Of a stretch of DNA of 64,000 nt, positions 36,976 to 45,203 are shown piece by piece. The notes under the pieces were generated by a model that saw nothing but the letters and a program-made list of their open reading frames with translations, was not told the DNA's origin and did not search any database. Source of the stretch: Lachnospiraceae bacterium (GTDB lineage Bacteria; Bacillota_A; Clostridia; Lachnospirales; Lachnospiraceae); contig JAIKXV010000073.1 in assembly GCA_024683935.1 (NCBI GenBank), forward strand, positions 50,937-114,936, written 5' to 3'. Every line of letters begins with the position of its first letter. Positions within the stretch are counted from its first letter, which is position 1. A program made the position numbers and the translations under genes.

Positions 36976-37557
36976 ATGGCTAAACACAAAGGCTTAAGTT
37001 TCTATAATAAAGAAAAAAAGATCACCAATGAAAAGCTGGCTTTATTCTCAAGCTGGCTTTTTATGGTTTTTTTGGGTGCACTTTTAGCGTACTTTTTTGT
37101 CTATACCTTAGGAATTAAAACAACTGTTATTGGAACATCCATGGAACCCTCCCTCTATAACGGCCAGGTTATTTTCCTGAACAGGGTGGTATATAACCTG
37201 ATCGCCCCTAAGAGAGGGGATGTGGTGGCCTTCCTTCCGAACGGAAATGCGAATGCGCATCTCTCCGTGAAGAGGGTTGTGGGCGTACCCGGAGACAGTG
37301 TGATCATAAGGGACGGCATTCTTTATTTAAATGGTGAACCGAAGAGCGACATGTTCGATGATATGATATCCGACCCCGGAATCGCGGGAGAGGAGATCAG
37401 GCTGAAAGATGACGAGTTTTTCCTGATGGGAGATAACTGCAATTCTTCGGAGGACAGCCGCTCCGCCAATTTGGGAAATGTAAACAGAAAACATATCACC
37501 GGAAAGGCCTGGTTCCACATGGCCGGCGGTGATACCGGAATAGGTTTCGTACAATGA
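36976..37557 (+). CDS. lepB: Type I signal peptidase (first copy)
   Basis: 193 residues with one N-terminal membrane helix (about 24-46). The catalytic Ser55 lies in VIGTSMEPSL and the general base Lys99 in SVKRVVGVPGD; the GDNCNSSEDSR box is conserved. It cleaves signal peptides of secreted proteins on the outer face of the membrane. It starts 10 bases after rplS and overlaps rbgA by 4. A second lepB follows rbgA. Confidence 0.94.
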   Translation: MAKHKGLSFYNKEKKITNEKLALFSSWLFMVFLGALLAYFFVYTLGIKTTVIGTSMEPSLYNGQVIFLNRVVYNLIAPKRGDVVAFLPNGNANAHLSVKRVVGVPGDSVIIRDGILYLNGEPKSDMFDDMISDPGIAGEEIRLKDDEFFLMGDNCNSSEDSRSANLGNVNRKHITGKAWFHMAGGDTGIGFVQ

Positions 37558-38396
37558 GTTCTTTCAACTACTTCCCCGGACATATGATGAAGGCGAAGAG
37601 AGCCATGGAGGAGGACATCAAGATCATAGATCTGGTCCTCGAGCTTCTTGACGCCAGGGCTCCGCTTTCCACCAGGAATCCGGAGATCGACAAGCTGGCA
37701 GCCGGCAAGGGACGCTTGGTTCTCTTAAACAAGGCTGATCTTGCCGATGAAAAGGCCACAAAAGAGTGGGTGGAATACTTTAAGGAGAAAAACATAACAG
37801 CCGTTGCTCTTGATTCCAGGAGCAGGAAGAGCTTAAGAAAGATAGATGACGGAGTTCAGACTGCCTGCCGGGAAAAGATAGAACGGAATAAGAAGAAGGG
37901 TATTTTAAACCGCCCTATGAGAGCAATGGTGGTGGGGATCCCGAATGTCGGAAAGTCCACCTTTATAAATTCCTATGCGGGACACGCCGTGGCGAAGACC
38001 GGCAATAAGCCCGGAGTCACCAGAGGAAAGCAGTGGGTGCGTCTCGGAAAGAACATGGAGCTTTTGGATACCCCCGGTATACTCTGGCCGAAGATCGATG
38101 ACGAGGTAAAGGGCTTTCATCTCGCTCTTATTGGATCGATGAATGACGAGGTTTTGGATAAGGACGATCTTGTCAGACGTTTTTTAAAAGAATTAAGTGC
38201 GGATGATCCCGGAATACTATATAATGTCTATGAGATCACAGAAGAGATGTCAGTAGACGAAATGTTAAACCAGGTCGCCGTTATCAGGAATTCCCTTAAA
38301 AAAGGAGGCGTTCCCGATACGGAAAAAGCTGTGTCCCTGATCCTTAATGATTTCAGAAGCGGAAAACTCGGTCGTATCACACTGGATAAGGTCTGA
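37554..38396 (+). CDS. rbgA: Ribosome biogenesis GTPase RbgA (YlqF)
   Basis: A 280-residue circularly permuted GTPase: the G4 motif NKADL comes first, followed by the G1 motif GIPNVGKST and G3 LLDTPGIL. N-terminal FPGHMMKAKRAM is the family signature. It promotes late 50S assembly. It is operonic with rplS and rnhB as in B. subtilis, though here wedged between two signal peptidase genes. Confidence 0.96.
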   Translation: MSSFNYFPGHMMKAKRAMEEDIKIIDLVLELLDARAPLSTRNPEIDKLAAGKGRLVLLNKADLADEKATKEWVEYFKEKNITAVALDSRSRKSLRKIDDGVQTACREKIERNKKKGILNRPMRAMVVGIPNVGKSTFINSYAGHAVAKTGNKPGVTRGKQWVRLGKNMELLDTPGILWPKIDDEVKGFHLALIGSMNDEVLDKDDLVRRFLKELSADDPGILYNVYEITEEMSVDEMLNQVAVIRNSLKKGGVPDTEKAVSLILNDFRSGKLGRITLDKV

Positions 38397-38431
38397 TTTA
38401 TGATCTGCCCTGATCCAGCGCTTAGCAGTAT

Positions 38432-38959
38432 ATGAAAAAGATCAAGAAAATTGCCGGATACAGTCTTTATATCCTTATTATTCTATTGCTGACCCTTGTA
38501 ATAAAAGGCGTCGCTTTCCAGCGTACGGTGGTGAGCGGGGATTCAATGGAGCATACCTTAAGCGACGGAGACTCCCTTCTCGTGGATAAGATTACCTACC
38601 GTTTTTCTGAGCCCGAAAGATTCGATGTGATCGTTTTCCCCTATTCCGTAAATGACCGGGTCTATTATGTAAAAAGGATAATAGGTCTTCCCGGTGAGAC
38701 GGTTGAGATACGGGAGGGCGTGATCCTCATTGATTCCCATGTTCTTCCATATAAATATAACCGGGATGTCATAATGAACCCCGGAGTCGCATCAACGGAG
38801 ATCACCTTAAATGACCACGAATACTTTGTAATGGGCGATAATGTGAATGATTCCGTGGATTCCAGAAGCTATGACGTAGGAAATATTGATAAAGATATGA
38901 TAATCGGCAAGGTATTTTTAAGGCTGAGGCCCTTTAATAAATTCGGAGTGATCGAATAA
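38432..38959 (+). CDS. lepB: Type I signal peptidase (second copy)
   Basis: A 175-residue signal peptidase with one membrane helix (about 9-28). Catalytic Ser38 is in VSGDSMEHTL, Lys81 in YVKRIIGLPGE, and GDNVNDSVDSR is the downstream box. It differs clearly from the copy 1 kb upstream, so this is not a recent duplication; the two may have different substrates or expression. It shares a base with the rnhB start (TAATG). Confidence 0.94.
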   Translation: MKKIKKIAGYSLYILIILLLTLVIKGVAFQRTVVSGDSMEHTLSDGDSLLVDKITYRFSEPERFDVIVFPYSVNDRVYYVKRIIGLPGETVEIREGVILIDSHVLPYKYNRDVIMNPGVASTEITLNDHEYFVMGDNVNDSVDSRSYDVGNIDKDMIIGKVFLRLRPFNKFGVIE

Positions 38960-39717
38960 TGTCAGAATCTGTAAGCGAAATAAAGAAAAAATTTGGTGTT
39001 TTAAGCGATGATGAGCTTCAAGGCTTTATCGAAACGTATTCCGCTGACCCCCGGAGCGGCGTTCAAAGCATTGTAAATACTGCAAAAAAACGTATTCTTG
39101 CCTTGGAAAACGAGAAAAAAAGGATGTTTGATATGTTTTCCTTTGAGCGGGAGTACGGAGAGTGCCGGTATATATGCGGAATAGACGAAGTGGGAAGGGG
39201 ACCCCTCGCAGGACCCGTGGTGGCAGCCGCCGTAATTCTCCCAAAGGACTGCGATATCCTCTATATCAATGATTCAAAAAAGCTCTCTCCGAAAAAAAGG
39301 GAGGAGCTCTCCCGGGAGATACGTGAAAAAGCACTTTCCTACGGCATCGGAAAGGTGGATGAAAAGAGGATAGATGAGATCAATATCCTTAACGCCACTT
39401 ACGAAGCCATGAGGGATGCTATTAATAATCTCAGCATAAAACCCGATATAATATTAAACGATGCAGTTACGATACCCGGTGTAAATATCCGGCAGATCCC
39501 CATAATAAAGGGTGACGCAAAGTCCGCATCCATCGCTGCGGCTTCCATAGTAGCAAAGGTGGAGAGAGACGCCTTCATGACGGAGATGGACAGTATTTAC
39601 CCGGGCTACGGCTTTGCTTCAAATAAAGGCTACGGCAGCGAAGACCACATAACTGCGCTAAAAAAATACGGACCCACGCCGATACACAGAAAGAGCTATA
39701 TTACCAAATTCATATGA
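38959..39717 (+). CDS. rnhB: Ribonuclease HII
   Basis: 252 residues. The catalytic core starts at ICGIDEVGRGPLAGPVVAAAVIL, with the active-site Asp/Glu in DEVG, a later Asp in LNDAV and KGDAKSASIAAASIVAKVERD. The N-terminal extension of about 70 residues is typical of Firmicute enzymes. It removes RNA from RNA-DNA hybrids and single ribonucleotides from DNA. It overlaps the FliK-like gene by 4 bases. Confidence 0.96.
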   Translation: MSESVSEIKKKFGVLSDDELQGFIETYSADPRSGVQSIVNTAKKRILALENEKKRMFDMFSFEREYGECRYICGIDEVGRGPLAGPVVAAAVILPKDCDILYINDSKKLSPKKREELSREIREKALSYGIGKVDEKRIDEINILNATYEAMRDAINNLSIKPDIILNDAVTIPGVNIRQIPIIKGDAKSASIAAASIVAKVERDAFMTEMDSIYPGYGFASNKGYGSEDHITALKKYGPTPIHRKSYITKFI

Positions 39718-41510
39718 ATATCAACGTTAATTCCAATACCGGAATATATGACCTGAATTCCGGGATGAACACTCAGGCCGTTACAGAGACTGCAACCCAG
39801 CAGAAAATGGCCAGTGTTCCCGCGGATGAGGTTCACTATGTCAAAGCCGGAGACACCCTGTCCGGACAGATCATAGGAATGAATGATGACGGCACGGTGG
39901 AGCTTTTACTCGGGGATAACACCCACCTTAATGCCTTTCTTTCCAAAAATATGGGTCTCACCATGGGGCAGACCCTTTCTTTCACCGTAAGCGGTGCCAG
40001 CGATTCAAAGATCTCATTAACACCACTGTATGCCAATTTAGACGGAAACAGCGCCGTTGCCAAGGCTCTTACCCAGGCGGGGCTTCCGATCACAAAGCAG
40101 AACGGGGATCTCGTGACCTCTATGATGGAGCGTGGACTTCCCATAGACGCGAGGTCGCTGCAGGGAATGGCAGCGAATTCCGCACGTTTCCCCCTTGCGG
40201 ATCCGAAGAGCATAGTCCAGATGACGGAGCTGAATATCCCCCTTACGGAAGAAAATATAAAAGAATTCGAAGCCTATAAGACAAATCAGTATAAGATCGC
40301 GGACAGTCTTGACGAACTGACCAGGGGCTTCACCGATATCGCCGGAGAGAGCCTTAAATCCAATAAGGAAATAACGGATCTCTTCCTTAATAATCCTGAC
40401 GATCCGAAGATCAACCTGAATGAACTGCAAAACGCGCTGGAAAAGGCTGAAAACGGTGATTTTTCCAAGGCTTCCGAATTGCTTAACCTCGATAATAATG
40501 AGCTTACGGAGATAAATTCGAAGCTTACGAATGCCGTTCTTCCGGAAGGTGAAGAGATAGATCCGAAGACAGCTGAAGAAGCTGTGATAAAGGATGATCC
40601 GGAGGCTGCGAAAAACACTGAAAGAAAAGTTTCCCAGGATCAGGGGATGAAAGCCCGGGATCTTAACGGGGTTGTTACGGATGACGTCCATAAGCTGCTC
40701 GGAAAAGAGGGGGCGGAAAACCTTGCTGATAAGATGAATAAGGCGGGTCTGCCGGAAGCCCTGGCATCAAAGGTGGCAGACGGCAGTATCAGTGCGAAAG
40801 ACACCCTCGACCTTACAAGGGCTCTTTTGGAAAAAGGAGATAAGGACAGCCCCGAATTCCAGCAGGCCTTCAGGGAGCTTATCCGGAGCCCGGAGTACAA
40901 ATCCCTCCTTAATAACGGTATTACCAACGAGTTCCTTATGAAGCCCGAGGATGTGGCGGATAAGGAAAGGGTAAAGGAATACTACGAAAAGGTAGTGAAA
41001 AATACCGAGAAAGCGCTGGAATTCCTGAATAATACCGGGAGGGGATCTTCTTCCCTGGCCCAGGGCATGAATAACCTGAAATCCAACGTGGACTTCATGA
41101 ACCAGCTGAATAATGTGATGACATATATGCAGCTCCCCCTTAAGATGAATGAAGAAAAGGCTCATGGGGACCTCTATGTCTATACCAATAAGAAGAATCT
41201 CGCAAAGAAGGACGGCAATGTATCGGCCCTTCTTCATCTCGACATGCAGCACCTCGGCACGATGGATATCCATGTGCAGATGACAAACGGGGAGAATGTA
41301 AAGACGCATTTTATAATGCAGAATGACGCCGTGCTGGACTTTATAGGAGAGCATCTCCACGAGCTGGACGAAGCCCTGGCAAAGCGCGGCTACAATATGC
41401 ATTCCGATGTATCCTTAAATAAGGAAAAAAGGGATGTTCCGGACATCATGTTCAACCGGGGCACCAATGAAAAGCTTATCCAGACCACCTCATTCGATAT
41501 CAGGGCCTAA
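39714..41510 (+). CDS. FliK-like (YlqG-type, DUF6240-like) protein
   Basis: A 598-residue acidic, largely helical protein without a signal peptide or membrane helix. The C-terminal 110 residues (LPLKMNEEKAHGDLYVYTNKK..., LHLDMQHLGTMDIHVQMTNGENVKTHFIMQN) resemble the hook-length-control domain of FliK. The middle is low-complexity and Asn/Glu/Lys-rich. Between rnhB and an FlhB-C-like gene it occupies the position of ylqG in B. subtilis (rnhB-ylqG-ylqH). FliK and FlhB interact in flagellar export, so this gene and the next may be a non-flagellar or accessory version of that pair. Function is unproven. Confidence 0.7.
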   Translation: MNINVNSNTGIYDLNSGMNTQAVTETATQQKMASVPADEVHYVKAGDTLSGQIIGMNDDGTVELLLGDNTHLNAFLSKNMGLTMGQTLSFTVSGASDSKISLTPLYANLDGNSAVAKALTQAGLPITKQNGDLVTSMMERGLPIDARSLQGMAANSARFPLADPKSIVQMTELNIPLTEENIKEFEAYKTNQYKIADSLDELTRGFTDIAGESLKSNKEITDLFLNNPDDPKINLNELQNALEKAENGDFSKASELLNLDNNELTEINSKLTNAVLPEGEEIDPKTAEEAVIKDDPEAAKNTERKVSQDQGMKARDLNGVVTDDVHKLLGKEGAENLADKMNKAGLPEALASKVADGSISAKDTLDLTRALLEKGDKDSPEFQQAFRELIRSPEYKSLLNNGITNEFLMKPEDVADKERVKEYYEKVVKNTEKALEFLNNTGRGSSSLAQGMNNLKSNVDFMNQLNNVMTYMQLPLKMNEEKAHGDLYVYTNKKNLAKKDGNVSALLHLDMQHLGTMDIHVQMTNGENVKTHFIMQNDAVLDFIGEHLHELDEALAKRGYNMHSDVSLNKEKRDVPDIMFNRGTNEKLIQTTSFDIRA

Positions 41511-41528
41511 AAGGAGCGTAAGCAGTAA

Positions 41529-41837
41529 ATGGCAGAGGACAAGTCCAGGGAAAAAGTAAAAACCGCCGTCGCCATAGCTTATGATCCCGCAAATATAGCG
41601 CCTACGGTGGTGGCGTCGGGAAAGGGCGCAATAGCGGAAAAGATTATAGAGACCGCAAAAGAGTCCGATGTCCCGGTGCATGAAGACAGCAAGCTCGCTG
41701 ACACCCTGTCCAGCTTGGAGATCGGCGACGCCATACCACCGGAGCTCTATGAAGTAGTGGCTGAAGTCCTGGTATTTGTGGACAGGATGGATAAACTGAA
41801 GCAGAAGATGGAAATCTATAACGCCGAAAAACGCTGA
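41529..41837 (+). CDS. FlhB C-terminal-domain-like protein (YlqH/FlhX type)
   Basis: A 102-residue protein similar to the cytoplasmic C-terminal half of FlhB/EscU: AVAIAYDPANIAPTVVASGKGAIAEKIIETAKESDVPVHED and LVFVDRMDKLK. It lacks membrane helices and the self-cleavage motif NPTH, as known for FlhX/YlqH relatives. A strong AAAGGAG site precedes ATG. It is paired with the FliK-like gene upstream. Confidence 0.85.
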   Translation: MAEDKSREKVKTAVAIAYDPANIAPTVVASGKGAIAEKIIETAKESDVPVHEDSKLADTLSSLEIGDAIPPELYEVVAEVLVFVDRMDKLKQKMEIYNAEKR

Positions 41838-41848
41838 GGGATCCCGTG

Positions 41849-42229
41849 ATGGAAGCTATGGAAAAGAAAGATAATACGCGTTCCCTCGGAAACAGCGAGG
41901 AGAGAAGGGCGGCGGAATTCCTTGAAGATAATGGCTGCAGAATAATAGAGCGGAATTTCAGCTGCAGGGCCGGGGAAATAGACCTGATATACTATGATGA
42001 AGATAATGTGATCTGCTTCGGGGAAGTAAAGTACAGATATGATGAAAATGCAGGATATCCGTCAGAAGCCGTGGATATCCGTAAACAGCGGAAGATCTGC
42101 CGGGTCTCCGATATGTACAGGGCAAAATTTTCTCTTGATGAATCCTATTCATACCGTTATGATGTTATTGCGATAAAACGAAACGAGATCCAATGGATAA
42201 AAAACGCTTTTTACTATATTGAAAGATAA
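41849..42229 (+). CDS. yraN: UPF0102 (YraN) family endonuclease-like protein
   Basis: 126 residues from ATG 41849 with GAGGG upstream. It has the restriction-endonuclease-like core of YraN: RRAAEFLEDNGCRIIERNFSCRAGEIDLIYYDEDNVICFGEVKYR, with the GEIDLI Asp and the E-x-K pair. The family is broadly conserved without a settled function, though DNA processing is suspected. It is often next to rnhB, as here. Its end overlaps the region before prs. Confidence 0.93.
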   Translation: MEAMEKKDNTRSLGNSEERRAAEFLEDNGCRIIERNFSCRAGEIDLIYYDEDNVICFGEVKYRYDENAGYPSEAVDIRKQRKICRVSDMYRAKFSLDESYSYRYDVIAIKRNEIQWIKNAFYYIER

Positions 42230-42242
42230 GCAGGAGATTAGA

Positions 42243-43430
42243 ATGATAAGCAGCGTCCTTGAAAACAGAATGCCCGCAGCACCCTTAAGCCTGATAGTCA
42301 TGGATAATATCATGGAGCTCGGGAATGAGGTAAATGATTATCTGATATCCTTCAGGAAGGATAATAACCGTCCCTACCATAACAGTCCGGCCTTCGAGGG
42401 TTATGTGGCAGACAGTTTTCTGGTAAAGCATTCCACGCCGCGTTTCGGTTCAGGTGAAGGAAAGGGCGTCTTAAACGAGACAATAAGAGGAAAGGATCTC
42501 TATATCCTCTGCGATGTGCTGAACCGTTCCATGACCTACGAGATGTACGGGCATGAAAACATCTATTCTCCCGATGACCACTATCAGGATCTGAAACGTC
42601 TGATAGCCGCGGTTGCGGGAAAGGCACATAGGATAACTGTTGTTATGCCTTTCATGTATGAGAGCCGCCAGCATAAGAGAAATTCCAGGGAATCCCTGGA
42701 CTGCGCTCTGATGCTTGAAGAGCTGTCTTTCATGGGAGTAGGACGTCTGATCACCTTTGACGCCCATGATCCCTCCATACAGAATGCAGCTCCCCTTATC
42801 GGTTTCGATAATTTTACTCCCTTTTACCAGTTTATGAGGGCCCTCCTCCGGAAGGTAGGGGATATGAAGATAGACAAAGAGCATCTTCTGATAGTCAGCC
42901 CCGACGAGGGAGCGCTGCACCGGGCCGTGTATTTCGCCGGCGTTATGGGTGCGGATACAGGTATGTTCTATAAGAGAAGGGATTATACCAAGGTCGTTGA
43001 CGGGAAGAACCCCATCGTTGCCCATGAATTCCTGGGTGAAAATGTGGAAAACAAGGATGTGATAATAGTTGACGACATCATTTCCTCCGGCGGAAGCATG
43101 TTGGATACCGCATATAAGCTCAAGAAAATGAATGCCAACAGGGTGTTTATCTGCTGTACCTTCGGAATCTTCACCGACGGTCTCTCAATGTTCGATGAAG
43201 CCTATAAAAACGGGATATTTGACAAGATAGTAACAACGAACCTGAGCTACAGGGTTCCCGAATTATTGAAGCGCGAATGGTATGAAACCGCTGATATGGG
43301 CAAGTTCCTGGCATCGATAATTGATTTCTCAAATCATGATGTATCGATGGATAAGGTACTCACCCCTACGGAGAAGATAAAGAAGATCCTTCAGAAATAT
43401 AACGAAACAGAAGGTATTATCGAGTTTTAA
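42243..43430 (+). CDS. prs: Divergent ribose-phosphate pyrophosphokinase
   Basis: 395 residues from ATG 42243 with GGAG upstream; an in-frame TTG at 42219 inside yraN is rejected. The core follows PRPP synthetases: RGKDLYILCDV, FDAHDPSIQNA (replacing DLHxxQIQGFF), SPDEGALHRA, the flexible loop KRRDYTK and the PRPP loop VDDIISSGGSML. It is about 80 residues longer than the classical enzyme, with an N-terminal extension. The product PRPP feeds nucleotide, His and Trp synthesis. It converges on lexA with the two coding ends overlapping by 4 bases. Confidence 0.85.
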   Translation: MISSVLENRMPAAPLSLIVMDNIMELGNEVNDYLISFRKDNNRPYHNSPAFEGYVADSFLVKHSTPRFGSGEGKGVLNETIRGKDLYILCDVLNRSMTYEMYGHENIYSPDDHYQDLKRLIAAVAGKAHRITVVMPFMYESRQHKRNSRESLDCALMLEELSFMGVGRLITFDAHDPSIQNAAPLIGFDNFTPFYQFMRALLRKVGDMKIDKEHLLIVSPDEGALHRAVYFAGVMGADTGMFYKRRDYTKVVDGKNPIVAHEFLGENVENKDVIIVDDIISSGGSMLDTAYKLKKMNANRVFICCTFGIFTDGLSMFDEAYKNGIFDKIVTTNLSYRVPELLKREWYETADMGKFLASIIDFSNHDVSMDKVLTPTEKIKKILQKYNETEGIIEF

Positions 43431-44053
43431 CAGAGTCTGAATACTCCGAATACCGTGCCGAGAATCTTGCAGTCCCTGACGATTATGGGTTCCATATGAT
43501 CGTTTTCGGGCTGCAGTCTTATATGTCCGTTTTCCCTGTAAAATGTCTTAACAGTGGCGGAATCGTCGATAAGAGCCACTACCGTGTCGCCGTTCTTTGC
43601 GGAAGAAGTGACCCTGACAAAGATCAGGTCGCCGTCCATTATCCCGATATTTTCCATGCTTTCGCCCTTAACCTTCAGAACAAAGGCATCGGATGATCCC
43701 ATGCCCTTTGGCAGCATGTCCACGGGAATGGGGAAGTAGCTCTCAATATTCTGCTCGGCAAGAATCGGAGAACCGGCCGCTATCTGTCCTACAACGGGAA
43801 TATTGGTCATTTCCCGGCGCATCACGCTGAAATCATCGTCAAGTATCTCTATCGTCCGGGGCTTAGTGGGATCCCTTCTGATAACGCCCTTCTTTTCCAG
43901 CGTTGCCAGCTGGGAGTGCACCGAAGAAGTGGAGCTTAAATGTACGGCATCGCAGATTTCCCTTACTGAAGGGGGAAAACCCCTGTCTAAAACACATTCT
44001 TTTATATATTCAAGTATCTCACGCTGTTTATCTGTAAGTTTAACGTCAGCCAT
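43427..44053 (-). CDS. lexA: LexA SOS repressor
   Basis: 208 residues. The N-terminal winged helix (residues 1-65, REICDAVHLSSTSSVHSQLATLEKKG) binds DNA. The self-cleavage site is Ala93-Gly94 in QIAAGSP, with catalytic Ser132 (KGESM) and Lys169 (ATVKT). RecA filaments trigger autocleavage. The operators I find in the window are three boxes upstream of the yneA-like gene at 62.2 kb; none is visible at lexA itself. It is one of only two minus-strand genes. Confidence 0.97.
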   Translation of the reverse strand: MADVKLTDKQREILEYIKECVLDRGFPPSVREICDAVHLSSTSSVHSQLATLEKKGVIRRDPTKPRTIEILDDDFSVMRREMTNIPVVGQIAAGSPILAEQNIESYFPIPVDMLPKGMGSSDAFVLKVKGESMENIGIMDGDLIFVRVTSSAKNGDTVVALIDDSATVKTFYRENGHIRLQPENDHMEPIIVRDCKILGTVFGVFRLC

Positions 44054-44090
44054 TATAATCTCCGTTTCTGCAGCTCACCGCTGCACCGCT

Positions 44091-44119
44091 ATTTTAGCAT
44101 ATTCCGGAGCAAAAATCAA
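44091..44119 (-). promoter_or_regulatory. lexA promoter
   Basis: On the minus strand, TTGATT (44119-44114), a 17-base spacer and TAAAAT (44096-44091); predicted start about 44085, about 30 bases before the lexA ATG. The spacer and flanks contain no GAAC-N4-GTTC. Confidence 0.65.
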
Positions 44120-44140
44120 ACACATATTCGATTTTTTCCC

Positions 44141-44169
44141 TTGATAAGTTTTATAAATTACATTATTAT
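44141..44169 (+). promoter_or_regulatory. manA promoter, divergent from lexA
   Basis: TTGATA (44141-44146), a 17-base spacer and TATTAT (44164-44169). Predicted start about 44176, which excludes the in-frame ATG at 44170 as the start codon and supports TTG 44203. Confidence 0.6.
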
Positions 44170-44202
44170 ATGTCGGGTAGCCATTTAGATTGGAGTATTA
44201 TT

Positions 44203-45141
44203 TTGGGAATTTTGAAACTAAGACCCGCCTGCCAGGACTATCTCTGGGGCGGTGATCTGTTAAAGAGAGAATACGGGGTTGAGAGCGATAAGGAGATAGT
44301 GGCGGAGGCCTGGATGCTGTCCTGCCATCCCGATGGACTGTCCACAGTCGCCGACGGGGAGTATGCCGGAAGAACCCTTAAGGAATATGTAGATAATAAA
44401 GGCGAGGATGTGCTGGGGAAAAACGCCGCTGCTGCCGGCGGCTTTCCCGTGCTGGTAAAGCTTATTGATGCGAAGAAGGATCTTTCCATACAGGTGCACC
44501 CCGATGATGCCTATGCTTTGGAGCATGAAGGGCAGAACGGAAAGACCGAGTTCTGGTATATACTTGATTCCGCTCCCGATGCCTATATTTATTTCGGATT
44601 TAAGAGAGAAATTTCTGAAGAGGAATTCGAGAGGCGGATCAGGGATAACAGCCTGGCGGAGGTCTTAAACAGGGTAAATGTAAAAAAGGGAGATGTATTC
44701 TTTATCACTCCCGGCACCCTGCATGCGATTGGAAAGGGCACTGTTATCGCCGAAATACAGCAGAATTCCAATCTGACATACCGTGTCTATGATTACGGCA
44801 GGACCGGTGCGGACGGAAAACAGCGGGAACTCCATGTTGACAAGGCCCTGGATGTGACCAGGATAAAGAAGCCTGTTGATCACAAGATTAACGGCAATTG
44901 TCTTATATCCTGCGATTACTTTATTACTGACCGTTATTTTATAAATAATGACAGCATTTCAATAACAGTTGATAACAATACCTTCAGGCATATCCTTGCG
45001 GTTTCCGGTGAGGGCAGTATAAGCACTTCATCGGGAGTGGCCGGGTTCAAAAAGGGCGATTCTTTATTTATCACTGCGGGAACAGGTGATATTGAAATTT
45101 CGGGATCCGCAGAGATCCTTGTTACCTCCTGCCCGGGATGA
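44203..45141 (+). CDS. manA: Mannose-6-phosphate isomerase, class I
   Basis: 312 residues from TTG 44203, with GGAG 7 bases upstream. The protein then starts at the conserved ILKLRPACQDYLWGG; ATG 44170 would add 11 residues but lies at or before the predicted transcript start. Zinc-site motifs QVHPDD and GKTEFWYIL are present, as are TPGTLHAIGKG and ETQQNS-like AEIQQNSNLTYRVYDYGR. It interconverts mannose-6-P and fructose-6-P. It is a stand-alone gene between two promoters. Confidence 0.93.
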   Translation: MGILKLRPACQDYLWGGDLLKREYGVESDKEIVAEAWMLSCHPDGLSTVADGEYAGRTLKEYVDNKGEDVLGKNAAAAGGFPVLVKLIDAKKDLSIQVHPDDAYALEHEGQNGKTEFWYILDSAPDAYIYFGFKREISEEEFERRIRDNSLAEVLNRVNVKKGDVFFITPGTLHAIGKGTVIAEIQQNSNLTYRVYDYGRTGADGKQRELHVDKALDVTRIKKPVDHKINGNCLISCDYFITDRYFINNDSISITVDNNTFRHILAVSGEGSISTSSGVAGFKKGDSLFITAGTGDIEISGSAEILVTSCPG

Positions 45142-45145
45142 TATA

Positions 45146-45174
45146 TTGATTTATTCCAGGATAAATAGTAATAT
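45146..45174 (+). promoter_or_regulatory. Promoter before the activase-like gene
   Basis: TTGATT (45146-45151), a 17-base spacer and TAATAT (45169-45174) in an AT-rich gap; predicted start about 45181, about 23 bases before ATG 45204. Confidence 0.55.
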
Positions 45175-45203
45175 TAGCAATACCTTTAAAGAACAGTACG
45201 AAA

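Noticed and set aside
39714..41510. Classical flagellar hook-length protein FliK
   Set aside because: Only the C-terminal region resembles FliK, no flagellar genes are adjacent, and position matches ylqG; named only FliK-like.
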